A DNA stretch of 64,000 bases from Aurifilum marmelostoma (taxonomy: Eukaryota; Ascomycota; Sordariomycetes; Diaporthales; Cryphonectriaceae): the NCBI GenBank assembly GCA_027559495.1, contig JAMXSV010000028.1:2046001-2110000 (forward strand), in the 5' to 3' direction. Within the stretch, counting starts at the first letter, position 1; each line of letters opens with the position of its first letter. This document shows, one piece after another, positions 31,734-44,160 of the stretch. The position numbers and the translations under genes were made by a program. The notes beneath the pieces were generated by a model. The model saw only the letters and a list, made by a program, of their open reading frames with translations, did no database searches and was not told the origin of the DNA.

Positions 31734-34377
31734 ATAATATCAGTTGGTATATGAGGGTAGGGGAGAACGAAAGCATCCAGCAAATATTGAGAGATACCAA
31801 ATTCTAATTTTGCCGCCCATGTCGCTGTGCTTGTTGGATGGCCTGGCCAATCCCCTTCGGCCCTTGGACTACGTGTTTTGAATTTTCAGCTGGCCTCTTT
31901 AATCACATGGTCTGGGAGAGAGATGCCTACATAGGTAGCGGACCTAGTTTTCCGCCCCCAAAAAAGCATTTCAAGCACTTTCAGGTCACATGCTGCATAC
32001 AACGCGGCTCGGTTCCATATTGCCTATTTTGTAAGGCATCTATGCAGTATCCCTGATGTGGCAGTTGAGTTGGGCATTCATCTGTTGAGAGGGCTGAGAG
32101 GAGACGATATGAAGCAAAATGCACTTTTTCTGCAGGAAGAAAAAAAAATAAACAAAAATGATAAGCAAAAAACATACAACATAATTAATTCAAAAATTTA
32201 AGAATAAAACTCGGATAATGAAGCGAGACGATGTCTTGAATGGTGATTGCAAAGTGACTAGTTATATGGGATGTTATATAAATGGGTCCATGATAGAGCC
32301 GGTAGTATCTTGAACCCGATCTCCCATGAATAAAAGAGGCAGACATCTGCTCATCACAAACCTCCATTTCCATAGTCAGAAGTCAACCGAGTGACCTGCT
32401 TGGACGTGAACTGCCATTCCTCCCATTCATCCGTCTATACAGGCAGACTAAAGTCCTCCAGTTGGGAAGACGAGAGGAGAAAGGCTTGCGAGCCTCGGAA
32501 CGGACGGATGCCCAGGACCACAAGGAGGAGAGAAAGTGAATTTCGTTCTTTGTCGGTCAAGGCTGCTTTGAATTTAAAAGAAACACCGCCTCTGCCGCTG
32601 ATGATAAATTCTGGAGTAGGGCTCTCTCTTCCTCTCGATGCATAACTTACATGGCCCAACCCCACATCCACATTGAGACGTGTCCTTTTTTCTCTTTTTC
32701 CTTCCTTTTTTGTCGCGGTTGACGACGGCAAGCCCGCTGTTATTGTAAGTCACTGGCTTCAGCTAGGTGAAGCCAGGTCTTTGCTTCGCGCGCCTAGCAC
32801 GAAAGAAAACAGCCAATACATCGTCATGATTGTCCATCGCTCAGCAGGACAGGGTGCAAAGGGGGGAGGCAAACAAGGAAAAGGCTTATCCTCTTGCCAC
32901 CACTCGGGACAGCAATGCGAGATCTGGTTGGCCACAGCACCATGAGACTTGAGAGTGGCAGTGATATGTACATATTCAATGCAAATAAATCAAGTCAGGT
33001 TTCTGGAAATCAAAACTCTGTATCCAGCAAGTCGCATCTGTGTCTGCTAGACCAGTACAAGGGCACGGAAAATCTCTCTTCTCACCTGATGATCAGCCAA
33101 TTTCATTTTTATTTTTTGTCTTTTGGTGAACGGGAATGAATAATCAAGCATGCTGTATGCAACACACCATCTTCTCCCATTCCTCTTCTCCATTCTTCCG
33201 AGGTCCTTGTCTCCGGAATATTCCTTTCGGCGAGGGAGTAAGTCTTCAACCGAGTCAAGAAGATAAATAATCCTAGAAAAACCACGCGGCATTTGCGCGG
33301 GTCGAACTGCCGAGCTTAAATTTTCGCCTTTTCTTTTTTTCTTTTTCTGGACAAGTGGTTTTTGGTGGTTTTTTTTTTTCTCACACCGTTGCAATCCTAC
33401 ATCAAGGGTACTCTACATACTTCTCAACCAACTTCCTCACTTGCTTTGGTAGGCATCATGCACCGTGGTGTAGGATCAACGGTCCCATTCCGATTAGTCC
33501 AAGCGTGCGGGCGCACATCTCTACCGAGTAAAGCACGCAAGGACCTTTATGGTCCCAACAAGCACCTCCCACTCCCAATAGTGCTGGACTTCCTGGTCAA
33601 GGAGGAGCCTTGCCTAGGCAGCAGCTCCCGCCCCTCGATCCCCGAAGCTTATTGAATAGCAAGGCTAATGGGGGGGGGGGGAAGATGGCTCTGTTGGTCA
33701 AGGTGCTTTCTTTTACCAACTCTGACTGATGTCAGTGTGTGGTGCGCGTATGTGTGTGTGTGTGTGGGGGGGGGGGGTGTATCCAAAACTAATCACGGAA
33801 TATTTTCGAGGCGCAGCAGTTTCAAGGATCAGGTCGTGCCGTTGATTGCTCTACACCGAGGGCCCCAAAGGTAACAGCGAGAAAGGGAGGGCAGAGAGAG
33901 AAGCCCTATGTGGTCATCTTGAGGCATCACACACACGCTTGGGCAACCTGTGACGGGTCTTTGGGCTCCCAGGGCTGCAGTACAACGCGTCAATGTAAGC
34001 CAATAAATTCCAGGCTCAAGGCTGCTTGCATTCATGAGGAGGCCCCACACCATAAGTCTACCCGTCGACATTGTCATCAGATACACGTTCTTGACCCCTC
34101 CCCCCTTGCCCTGTCGTGCGACTACGGCATGGTGTACTAGATGGTTCTGGTCATATCTTGATGGCTTAGTCTGTGCAAAGTTCTCTTGTGTACCATAGTA
34201 TACGCAGGGGGGGTTGGTTGACTCAAAGTCTCGTCGCACACCGACTTCTCCTCTCCCTCCCCTTTCCTTCCTCTCGGACTGTCCTCTTCTCCCCTGGTTA
34301 CTCTCTACCCAGCCCTCTCTCCCCTCTCCATTATGTTCATTCCGAGCTCACCAACTCTGCCCCCCCCTCTACCTAAT
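31734..34377. other. Long intergenic region with low-complexity tracts
   Basis: 2.6 kb between the convergent ERB1 and SGNH genes. It holds A/T tracts (32130-32170, 33360-33380), G tracts (33669-33682, 33763-33777) and a GT repeat at 33749-33767. No supported gene. Confidence 0.55.
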
Positions 34378-35797
34378 CTATATCTCTTCATCCACCCCGT
34401 CCTGAAACCTGTCAAACAAGCTCAGGTCAAATGTGTCGGCCATCACCATGTATCCCAGCTCGTTCGGGTGGAGGTGATCGCCAGAGTCATACTCGGGGTT
34501 GATAATACTGGCGTTGGCCGGGTCTCGAATGACTGCGTCGAAGTCCACGACCGCATCGTACCGCCCAGACTCTCGAATCCACGTGTTCACCCGCTGCCTC
34601 GTCGCCTCGCGGTTCGGGTCGCTGTACACCTGGCCCTCGCCGCCAAAGGGCGTGATGGTAGCCCCAAATATGGGTATGTTCTTGGCGTGGACCATGGAGA
34701 TCATCTGGTCAAACGCCGAGATCAGTCTGTCGCCCACGTTGGCCTGACTGGCCGGGTCCGTCGCTGCCGTGCCAATGTCGTTGACGCCCTCGAATACCAT
34801 GGCATACGCCACGCCGGATTGTGCCAGCACGTCTCTGTCAACCCGGCCAAGGGCGTTGGGGCCGTTGCCGTCGTACAGCACACGGTTGCCACCGGCCGCC
34901 TGGTTAATCACCGCAATATTCTTCTGCACAGCCGTGGCATTAGGCGCCTGGAGCCTGCGCAGGACGTTGTCCGGCCACCGGTCGTTCTCGTTGTTGTCGC
35001 TCTCCCGCCCGTCCGTTATGGAGTCACCAATGATGGAGATGGCGCGTGTGCCGAGAGATGTGGGCAGGTAGGCCTCCACCGCCGAGATAAAGTACCAGTG
35101 CTGGCTCATCTGGGTTGTGCTGAGGGTCGCGACGTCGGCCAGGCCGGTCACGTTGCCTGACGAGTAGTATGAGTTGGTCCGAGACCCTGGGTGGCCTGTG
35201 ATGAGGTTGGTGGTCTGTCCCGTCGCGAGGTACATGCTGATCGTGAGTATCTGCTGCGCCGTAACCGGGTATTGGATGGGATCTGAGATCGCGCGGGCGC
35301 CGTTTGGGATGGTGATGTTGGTCAGGCCGCCCGACCACGTCACCTGTGCCAGCGACTCGACTTTGATGGCTGATGTTCCTGCCGAACCGTTCAGTGGCAC
35401 AGCAAGCGTGGCTGACGAGATGGGCAGGTCTGAGCCGCCAAAAGCATTGGAGATGACCAGGCGGATCGTGGGTGCCGACTGCGTGATGAAGATGGTCTGC
35501 CGCAGCGACGCATTTTGGAAAACGATGCCGGATTCGTTCTGGGAGCAATCTGGTCAGCTCTCTTGAGGCCGGCCGAGAGGAGCAAGTGCTGGGTGGGGGG
35601 GGGGGCAAGGAGAAAAATCGAGCAAAACTCACGAAAGGGGCGGGCGGCATGTTCGTATACTCTACCAGCTGTGGCATGGAACCCCAGATATCGACCCAGT
35701 GGCTCGCCTGGCTCGAGCTGCGGCGTGCAGCCTGTCCAGCCCATGCCTGATGCGCGACTAGAGCCGCCAGCGCGGCCTTGAATATTGAACCAGTCAT
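34378..35797 (-). CDS. Secreted SGNH/GDSL-type hydrolase (esterase)
   Basis: Two exons, 35797-35633 and 35538-34378, give 441 residues; the 94-nt intron starts GTGAGT, has a GCTGAC branch point and ends CAG. Residues 1-20 form a signal peptide. The family blocks are complete: IIGDSITDG with nucleophile Ser228, GGNRV with Gly272/Asn273, FEGVNDIG with Asn308, and DHLHPNELG with Asp409 and His412. The N-terminal 200 residues form a separate beta-rich domain (IWGSMPQLVEYTN..., GTSAIKVESLAQVTWSGG), as in fungal esterases of the XynE/SGNH-hydrolase type. Several NxS/NxT sites fit secretion. It probably deacylates plant polysaccharides, though the substrate is not determined. An in-frame start 8 codons upstream lacks ATG and was ignored. 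Confidence 0.9.
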
Positions 35798-35890
35798 CGT
35801 GGGCTTGACGATCAACAGCACCAGACCTCAAGCACAGCCAGAGACTCACCACGGGTGCCGCGACATGACGAGGGAAGGCGAGAGCAGCAA

Positions 35891-35914
35891 GATTCACCCA
35901 CTCCCGGGTGAATC
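35891..35914. repeat. 9-bp inverted repeat in SGNH gene leader
   Basis: GATTCACCC (35891-35899) and GGGTGAATC (35906-35914) form a perfect inverted repeat with a 6-nt spacer about 95 nt upstream of the start codon, next to the TATA box. It could be a binding site for a dimeric regulator. Confidence 0.65.
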
Positions 35915-35917
35915 ATG

Positions 35918-35928
35918 AATTTATATGC
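35918..35928 (-). promoter_or_regulatory. TATA box
   Basis: On the minus strand reads GCATATAAATTC, about 125 nt upstream of the SGNH hydrolase ATG. Confidence 0.5.
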
Positions 35929-37288
35929 ACGCCGAAACCTAAATGCGAGACCGCCCATTCATCCTAGAGTACAACATCAACAAGGTCAGCTGGTCGGTTT
36001 CTTCGGCACGACGGAAAAACAAAAAGAAAAGAAGGCTAAGAGGAGAAAAACGAGGAAACGAGAAAACGAATTGCAATATCAGGCTAATTTGCTCTTCAAG
36101 AAGAGGCTAATGCGAATCCCGGCGAAGGGGGGGGGGAGGGGGAATTGGCGAAGTGACGATATCGTGGTCCACAACTTTGCGGGGAAGTCGAGATGGAATG
36201 GGCAGGGGATCCCATCCCGTCTCTGGCGCCCGTGATCCGGGGTAGTAGGGCGGGCCTGGGGTTGCATAGCGAAAACTTGGCTATCTCGAGTTCCCGCTCC
36301 CGGCAGCCCCAACGCAACGCACACCTCGTGCTCTTCCGTCCGGCCTGACGTCTCCACACCCAAATCTTGTGCGACTAGTGGTCCAAAGGGGTGGAGGAGC
36401 GCGACGTTGTGGTAATCCGTTGTGCCGAGCCTCAATCGAGGTGCGCATGCAAGGTCAGACGTCCCGATTGAGCTGTGTCGCCTCTGAACACCAAGGGGGA
36501 ACGAGGGCCATACACAACGATGACAAAGCTGATCCCTGTTGAGCAGTGGGTGGGGGTGGAGGCAAAATGTGTGATCAATATTCGTGTTTATGTAAGTCCA
36601 GGTATACTCGACATCCCTCCCTCATAACATGCCCCTATCCTGAGCTACGATACTTGTCTCCTTTTTGTCTAGACCTAACATTATTTCTGGCTGCTGACCC
36701 GAGCGTATCATCAGTTGTGGACTTGGTGATAGAGTACACTGATGAGGACAGTGTTATGGGGACAGCGGGCTATCCATGTCATCCATGGTCCAAATCCAGC
36801 GGTTTCTGTTGACATGCCCTCACCTTCCCCAGCAATCCGACGAAGGATGTTGATAGCGAAGACTGCAACGCAATAGCGTTGAACAACAACAACAACTGGA
36901 GTAGCCATTCGGGCTGATGACGGGGGCCAATGATCCACGACGACCTTGGGAGACCTGCAACGAGCTCAAAACGAAGACGCAGAGAGGGCGAAGGAAGGAA
37001 GAAAAGAAGAGGAAGAAAATGAGTGACTCCAGCAGGGAAGAATGCACTGCAGTCTTCCTGATACAGAACATGTTCTTGGGTAGGAGGGGGAACGGACAAG
37101 ACATTTGACGCGAGCAAGGGTGGGAAGCCATGCAGCCACATGCTTGGCAGCAGGTCAAGAAAGGAATGTGTACCACACCGCCACACTTTCACGCCTTTCC
37201 ATCACATGGACGAGTCGAGGCGATGTCAGGGACGGGCGGGCGGGCGGCTGCACGCAGAGATGCAAGACAATGGCCATGGTGCTCACTC

Positions 37289-38225
37289 TCACTCCTTGTA
37301 CGCAGAGCGACGGCGGCTTCCACGGGAATGATGCGACACCTGGTCGACGTCAACCCAAGTGCTGAACGAGGAAGCTCCCCTCGAGCGCCGGGTACCACGA
37401 TGGCCGTCATCAGTTGTCGGCCGAGGCTGCTGCCCCTCACGGCCACCGAAGGGATAGCCATCGAGGGCGGCAAGCATCCTGCCTCCAGTCATGCCGCGGG
37501 ACTGCTCGACCTCAGAAACGGCCGCCTTGGTGAGGCGGCGCGATGCCAGCTGCTGCTCGGTGCGGCATTCCTGGCGCTGCAGAGTCGTTGTCGACTGGTC
37601 TATGACACGGGCGACATTGGCAGCCCGCGAAGGATAGATGGGCTCCTGCTGGCCACCCATCAAGATGGGTCTTCCTTCAGTGCTATCATGGTCGACGTTG
37701 ATGTGGGCAGGGTAATGCCCTGGGTTCTCGAGGGCAAGGGCAGTAGCACCTCCGGTGTGGTGCGTCACCTGGCCCGCTGCAGAGATATAGCCAGGGATCG
37801 TCCTCTGAGCGGAGGTCCTGGTTGTGACCACGACGTATCCTTCGCGGTCGGTCTCGGTCTGGAGTCCGGGAAGGGGGGGTATTGGGACGAAGACGGCGGT
37901 CGGACATCTTGTCTATCAAAGGAGGGTGGTACCAAGTGGGTTTGGACTACTACGGACGTTGTCAATAACCGTGATGGAACAACAGCAGAACCACGACAGG
38001 CATGCAGACTTACATGGTCGGGACGACAGATGTGTACTCAGAATCTTTTGAGTTGGTTGGTGTGGACTGCTGAGCGTGGGGCAACGGAAGAGCAGTGGTC
38101 TGGACCGTGGTCCTGTGGTGTTGATTTGTATGGTGGACAAAGAAAGGTCAAGCCGCAGCGAAGACAGGAAGCAGCGAAGATGGAATAAGAAGGGAAGGAG
38201 AAGCAGTTTGCGTCGAGTGGGTTGA
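37289..38225 (-). CDS. Candidate gene of unknown function, structure unresolved
   Basis: The minus strand has a 180-codon frame ending at 37289 with protein-like sequence (IPGYISAAGQVTHHTGG, PIYPSRAANVARVIDQS) and no ATG at its 5' end. Upstream is a TATAAAG at about 38262, a pyrimidine-rich leader and a GTAAGT donor near 38012, so a spliced start is plausible. Possible acceptors near 37905 or 37825 would join in frame, and I cannot choose between them. The frame's stop also sits beside GTGAG donors, so the 3' end is open too. On the opposite strand an uninterrupted 352-codon ORF with ATG (37130-38188) covers the same DNA. Its Trp- and Gly-rich make-up suggests an antisense shadow, but I cannot exclude it. 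No domain is recognised in either. Low confidence. Confidence 0.3.
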
Positions 38226-38283
38226 AGGAAAGGAAGGAGAGTGACGGGAACGTGCGATCTTTATAACCTTCCAGGCTCACCAC

Positions 38284-41200
38284 GGAGGAGAGATGCTGGA
38301 CAAGGTCAGTGTCGAGTGGGTCATGACAACAAGGGCAGAGGGCGAGAGATCAAGAAGGAGGGGCGGGGCAAAGGGGTCTGACCAGAGACAACTCTACCTC
38401 CAAGGTCAAGTGCGAATGCTACTTCCTGAGGCTGGCTAATCGCGATAAACAGAAAACCACCACGAAGGCTGATCTACCGGGAGACCCCCCTCACCCCCCG
38501 GCCGATACCTTCAGGGGGACAGGACAGACGTGTCGTGGCCACTCGTATGGGTTAGCAACTGTGTGTGTGAAGCTGGCACCATGCTCGCCGCTGGACAAGA
38601 AATGCTAGGCCCACTCGGAAGAGTTGCAGGCCGCAAGAGGATGTACCCAACAGCTTGCGAGTACCGGGAGGCTGGGCTGCGTCTCGTGCCAGATGAGAAG
38701 AAAAGAAACAAAACAAAGACATCCTGGTTCCCTGTCCAGTGCTGGGTGGGTAGGCAGTCGAGGATTCGCTTCGCTGGCCGGACCCAATGGCGAGGAGGGG
38801 AGGAGCAAGGGGAGGAAAAAAAGAAAAAGGAAAAAAAAAGTGAGATGAGCCAGGTGAGCGACATTTTGGCACGTACCACGGCAGTAGCAACAACTTGTAG
38901 GCCAACAGTCAGATACGGAAAAGGAGCGGGGGTCTTTCCAAAAAGGTAGTACCAGCTGCGTACAGAGTACTTGGTAGTACCACGTACGATGACACCCTTC
39001 AAGCTACTGACGCGCGCTTGTCGGCATACGCCTCCAGGAGGCTTGTCCAGACCAAACAAGCTTTTTTTTTTTTTTTTTTTTGGGGCGGTCGTGTGTATGT
39101 GTGTCTGTTTGTCCCCTCTGCAGAGTACAGTGAAGAAAGATGCGCGTCCGTTCCATACCACACACACCAGGATTGCCGCACGGACTTGTGCTCGTCTTGT
39201 TCCAACCTTGATCACGCTGGGGCTATTTTGACCTCCTTCTTCCCTCCTCGATAGATGAGATCTCGTTTCTGTCGATTATGGCTTGCGATTCAACGGCCGC
39301 TGCTGTCAGTGGCAGCCACAACGCCTCGGGAGTACGTCACTGTGCCCTTAGATGTGAAGTCCGACTGCGTGGCCGAAGCCTTGTCACCGCCAAGACTGGA
39401 GTCAGTTGTGTCTTGGGAACCACGCGGGCGTCATGTTGCGCTGTGCTGAAGGGGTGACGGAATTTTTGTCCTCCTATCCCCAAGACATCTGGCAATGGAA
39501 CGTTCTGAACGGCCCGGCATATTACCATGATAGGTCAATCAAGAGTCTGGATCCACCAAGTCTGGCCGAGAGTCTTGGCTTTGGGTCGGGGCGATCAGTC
39601 CACTCTGTCGAACATCATCCTGCAGGGGGCAGCCTGACAATCCAGTGCCATATCCTTCCCCTCCCCTACAGGGCTCTGAGCCTGTAGCGGATCTCCAACT
39701 GGCTAGCCACAAGGTCTTGTGGACAGTCCAGACAATCAAGACTCATAGCACCCACGACGTGCGCTCGATATAAGTATCGTGGCATGTTAGCTTTGCTGAC
39801 GGCTGTGTCGAAGCAGGGCAGCGAGAAGTTTTGAGGTTGATGAATGAAGGGCAAGTCCTTTCGTGCGTGCACGTCGTTGGGCAGTGGCCGAAGCTCAGTT
39901 CCCTGACTTTAGTGGACCGGCCGCCACCGGGGGGGGGGGAGGTAAACGTCACGGTGCAGAGAGAAAAACCCAGGCTCGCCTGAAAAGAGAGGAAGGGGGG
40001 GAAAAAGACAAACGTCGACTCCCGAGACCTTTTTTTACACCACTCGATGTTTCTCCGTTTCAGCTGGATGAGGAATGGAGGATGTACTGCGTAGTACAAT
40101 AGCATTGTACTCACGCAAAGGGTAAGAGGGCGGAATATACGCCTATCTCCAGCATAACTAGGTCTACCCTTGTCAGTATTAATGGACCATGCCCATCACT
40201 TTGCTCTCACTTCCTTGCCCCCTGCCCCCGGGGATCGCAGTGGCCGCACAAGAGTTGTGCCCCCCAGGTCTCTAAAAGTGGGGCTTACTGACCACCAGAA
40301 CCTCCATAGCACACGAAAGTACTTGTACTGTGTCGTGAGGTCTACATCCTAATCCAGGAACCACCCTGCACGCCTTTCCTCTACCTTATTTTTTTTTTCT
40401 TATTTTCCCTCAAATGTGCTCACGAATTAATCTGAGCACCTGTTTTGAAGGTCATGCAATCACAGATGGTTGTGTGCACTGGGACAGTATTGACACTGCG
40501 TGGCTTTGGGAAGAAAGCGAGCCATGTTTCCCATGCTCTGTACTCTACATGGTTTGTGCATACCAGTAGCCATAGGGGTGGCAGTTTGGTTCTGACATAC
40601 CTCTCTGCAACAACATGCTATTTTCATCTCTTTGCTCCCCTCCCTAGACAGGCTCACGCATACATACAATGAGGAGGTCCTCAGCAAAGGCCCCTAGGCC
40701 TCTCCCTATTAGCTCCTTGTGCCCCTCTCCTAAACGATAGCAGCCAACAGCAACGCACAATTGCGGCTTCCCCAGCAGCATGCCAAGTCCAAAGCAGTAC
40801 CTTTGTACATTGGTCTGGTTAAGGAGGCTGAGAAGGGGGGGGGGGAAAGGTGCGATGCACAGCATCAACAACACACTAACAACACACCAACGTCAGGGCT
40901 CCCTTGCCTTCCTCATGCAGGAAGGCCATGCAGGAGGAAAAGAAGGACAAAAAAAACTGGACAGGGGCTTCTGTCTCGCAAAGTGTTCCTCTCCACCTTT
41001 GCCTGCTCCGTTCCCGTGAACAATTAAATCAGACCAGCACATCCCCCCCTGTCACACCTCCACAATCCCACAATTCGAGGGCCTCTTTTGACAGGACCCT
41101 GCTGGGAAAGGGCCTATCATAAGGGAAGATTTCTCGATGACGGAACAAGGTCGAAGCGCTTTTCTATTACAGCACCTGCCCGGGCAATGTGGATCTTGCT

Positions 41201-44160
41201 TTCGGTAGGCTATCTGGGCTCAACAGTCAGTGAATGCAGTGTTGGCATATTGGAATCAGCTGTGTTGTTTGCTCTCCACAACATATGGGGTGCTAAGTCG
41301 CTGAGAGAGGCAGCAGACGCTCAGAGTGACTAGAGGCGTATGTAGCTATCTCTGTATTATGTTTTGGACGATTTGGCCATAACTGCAGGGAGGTCAGCTA
41401 GACGGTGAGCTCGCCTTGTCTACCTAGTAAAACTGCTCAGGTGCTTGATGCCATGATGAGTTAGCTCATGAGAGGACCCTCTAGGGGAGCTGGGGAGCTA
41501 AACAAACACAAGCCGGACTACCTATAGGGCTTCTAGGTTCACCACCTCCATCTACAAGCAGCATCCTGGTGGCCCGCCATGCCCGCTAGCAGAGACAAGG
41601 CCCACGGGTAGTACCTCAAAGCACCCACCTGACAAGCACCCACTCCGCTACCAGGCCTGCCAGGTACCGGACAGGGCGTGCCTGGCTGTCACCCCGCCCC
41701 CAAGCACTGCGGGGCCTTAGCTTGTCAGGAACTCAGGTCCTCGCGGAATCCGAAATGTCTCTGGTCTCACATGTACAGATCGCGCCAGCTTGTTCCCTCT
41801 GTCAGTCACCAGCTGAGAAAAGGGACAAAAATGATGACATTTGGCTCTGCTACCGAGTCATACTTGTCACAGACAAGCCAGCCTTGATGCCCACCCTGTC
41901 GCATGGCCCTCTTTGTTGGTTCCGACTTTTGAATACGAGGTCCATGGGTAGGTCAATTGTAGGTGCGTGGCTCCTCGCATGTCTACACCGATTCTCGTCT
42001 CCAGACTCACAACCACTTCAGAAAAAAATCCAAAACCAATTACCTTGACCCCAGGCGACACAATGACCCATGAACCTGGTGGCACGGCCACTTGGGACGT
42101 TCAGCGTTCCAACCAGTTCAGAAATGGCGGCTTCTAGAATCGCTTATGGCAAGGGTTCTGGTCCTTGGCACGAGACACCATGTTGCTATGGTCCTGCAAA
42201 CCTGCCACCAATGTAGCTGCAAATGACCATGACAGAGACCAGGGACGCGTATGCCAGCTAGATCCCATAGTAAACTGTGCTTGTGCAACGATATCTATGT
42301 CTCTGGTCATTACCAAGTTTTACATGATCTCACACACCGACAGTTCTCAGGGCAGCACTGGAGATTAGCACATCCACATACCGGGCCTTGATGCAGTGCT
42401 TGCAACATACCACATCTGCACACCATGCCTAGACTAGCAAGCCTAACCACCTGGTCACCAGCACAACTTTTCTACGAGAACGCCAGGCGCCTGTCACCAT
42501 CTATCGTTCGACTTTGCAACACCACCGAAGGTATTGATGCGTGGATCTCAGCCCAGGCTAAGTAAGACATCATCACAGTATTGTGCCCTTTCGATGATCA
42601 ACAGGCTGGGTCAGGCTTTCACAGGTATGGATCCGTGCTGCTTTGTCATCTATGCAGGTTCACTGCCCCTAGTCACACCCTGACATGGGAGGGTGGCAGC
42701 CCAAGCACAGACATCGTGTCTTGTGTTCCCAAAGCGGCGTGCAGACGAGATCACCTAGACCCAGGGCATAGGGCTTAGTGAGTGTAAGATCTGTCTGCGA
42801 ACAGATGTGGCTTTTTTCAAAAGGAAAGTATGGTTCTGACAAAGGACACACTCTGAGATCCTCTGAGAACGGACCCAATGCTCACCACATAGGGCCAGCT
42901 CACTTGGGAGGTGAGGACCGGGTTCCTGGCCGAAGGAGAGGGGAAGCTGGGGGGAGAAGCGAGTGAGTTTTTCTTACTCTTTCCCCTCTGGTCTTCTTTG
43001 CTTTGGGTTTTTCTCTTTTGCCAAAGTAAGCCTTGTTCTCTGTGTTTTTGAATATTATTATTATTATTGTTGTTGTTATTTTAGGTGTGTGTCTTGGCTC
43101 CACCGTCTTCTCGCAGGTCTTCGCTGTCCGTTAGTCAAATCAATTCTCATTGGCCCGCGTTAAAGTGCACTTTGCCCCTGAATTTCAGGATGGTCGGAGT
43201 GCACCATCGTACTTGACGTACCGTGTTATTTGAGGTGCCAACAATGCCCCTGCTGTGGACGGATACGTGATCAAACGGCACTTCATATCTCACTAGTACT
43301 TTGCCACACAATCATCATATTTCTCCCGGCTGGCGCGCCATATTCACATTAAACAACTGATCACACTGGTCCTAATTCGCCGAGGTTGCGATCAACAGTG
43401 CCCGGGCGAGATCCTCCTCGAGAGAAAGATCCCTAGACCTTCAGCAACATCTAAACTAATGCTCTTGGTGCGACAAAATTGGCCTCGACAGGTCGCCGAC
43501 TTCTCCGCGACTCAGCCCTTTGTGGTGCGTGCGAGATTCACGACGACTAAGCAGAGCAAGGTTGAGGCAGCACGTCAGCCGTGTGGGGGGTCTTGCTTCT
43601 TGTGGGTGGTGGTGGTTGTGGGCCGGGGGGAGGGGGGTGTTCAGATCGAATTCAAACTTTCCATCATTTGCGCTGACAACAGACGATCCGTGTTCGACAC
43701 CGCTATAGCAGTCAGAGGCTTACAAGGGGGGGCGGGCACAAATTTTCCTGATGCCGGCAGAAGCCCACGCTGAACCCTCCACAGCCATGCTTGCCACTTA
43801 TGACCTGCGGCTGGTGCTGCAAGCTCTTCCGAATCTCGTTTCCCGTCCCCAGCGGCTCGTCCTTCGCAAACCCCAATAAAAACCCACCGAAGGGCCCAAA
43901 GGAAAGAGCTGAGAAAAGAAAATAAAAAGAAGAGAGAGGAGGACCCCCCACACTACGCGGCGTGAGTCGAAATTCAAAATGACGGCGAGTGGGGATTGAC
44001 CACGGATCAGCGGCAAAAAACGTCGCATCGTTGATCATTGTTTGGCAGCTCCCCGCAATGGGGCTGCCCGTCGATACTTTACTTGTTGCTACTCCCAGGC
44101 ACTGCCAGGGTAAGTAGGTCCTGTGGCTCCCGCTGGCCTGTGCGGACCTTCTGTAGTTGC
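38284..44160. other. Gene desert, left half
   Basis: Nearly 6 kb with no supported gene on either strand. ORFs are short, carry homopolymer-encoded runs, and lack splice and family signals. Tracts include 22 T at 39061-39082, G runs at 39930-39940 and 40837-40848, and ATT/GTT triplets at 43054-43078. DNA at 41340-41700 differs in texture from its surroundings but has no recognisable element ends. Confidence 0.5.
39061..39082. repeat. T homopolymer tract
   Basis: Uninterrupted run of 22 T followed by GGGGCGG. The minus-strand ORF through it (38511-39215) is an artefact of the run. Confidence 0.85.

Larger units (their letters stand above)
35798..37129. other. Promoter of the SGNH gene and intergenic DNA
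   Basis: Contains a TATA box and a 9-bp inverted repeat just upstream of the SGNH gene, and a G tract at 36127-36142. No supported gene. Confidence 0.5.

Noticed and set aside
36800..37192. 137-codon minus-strand hydrophobic ORF as a 3' exon of the unresolved locus
   Set aside because: No donor/acceptor pair joins it to the upstream frame with confidence.
38511..39215. 234-codon minus-strand ORF
   Set aside because: Carried through a 22-nt T tract and other low-complexity DNA; no motif, poor codon character, no leader or splice signals.
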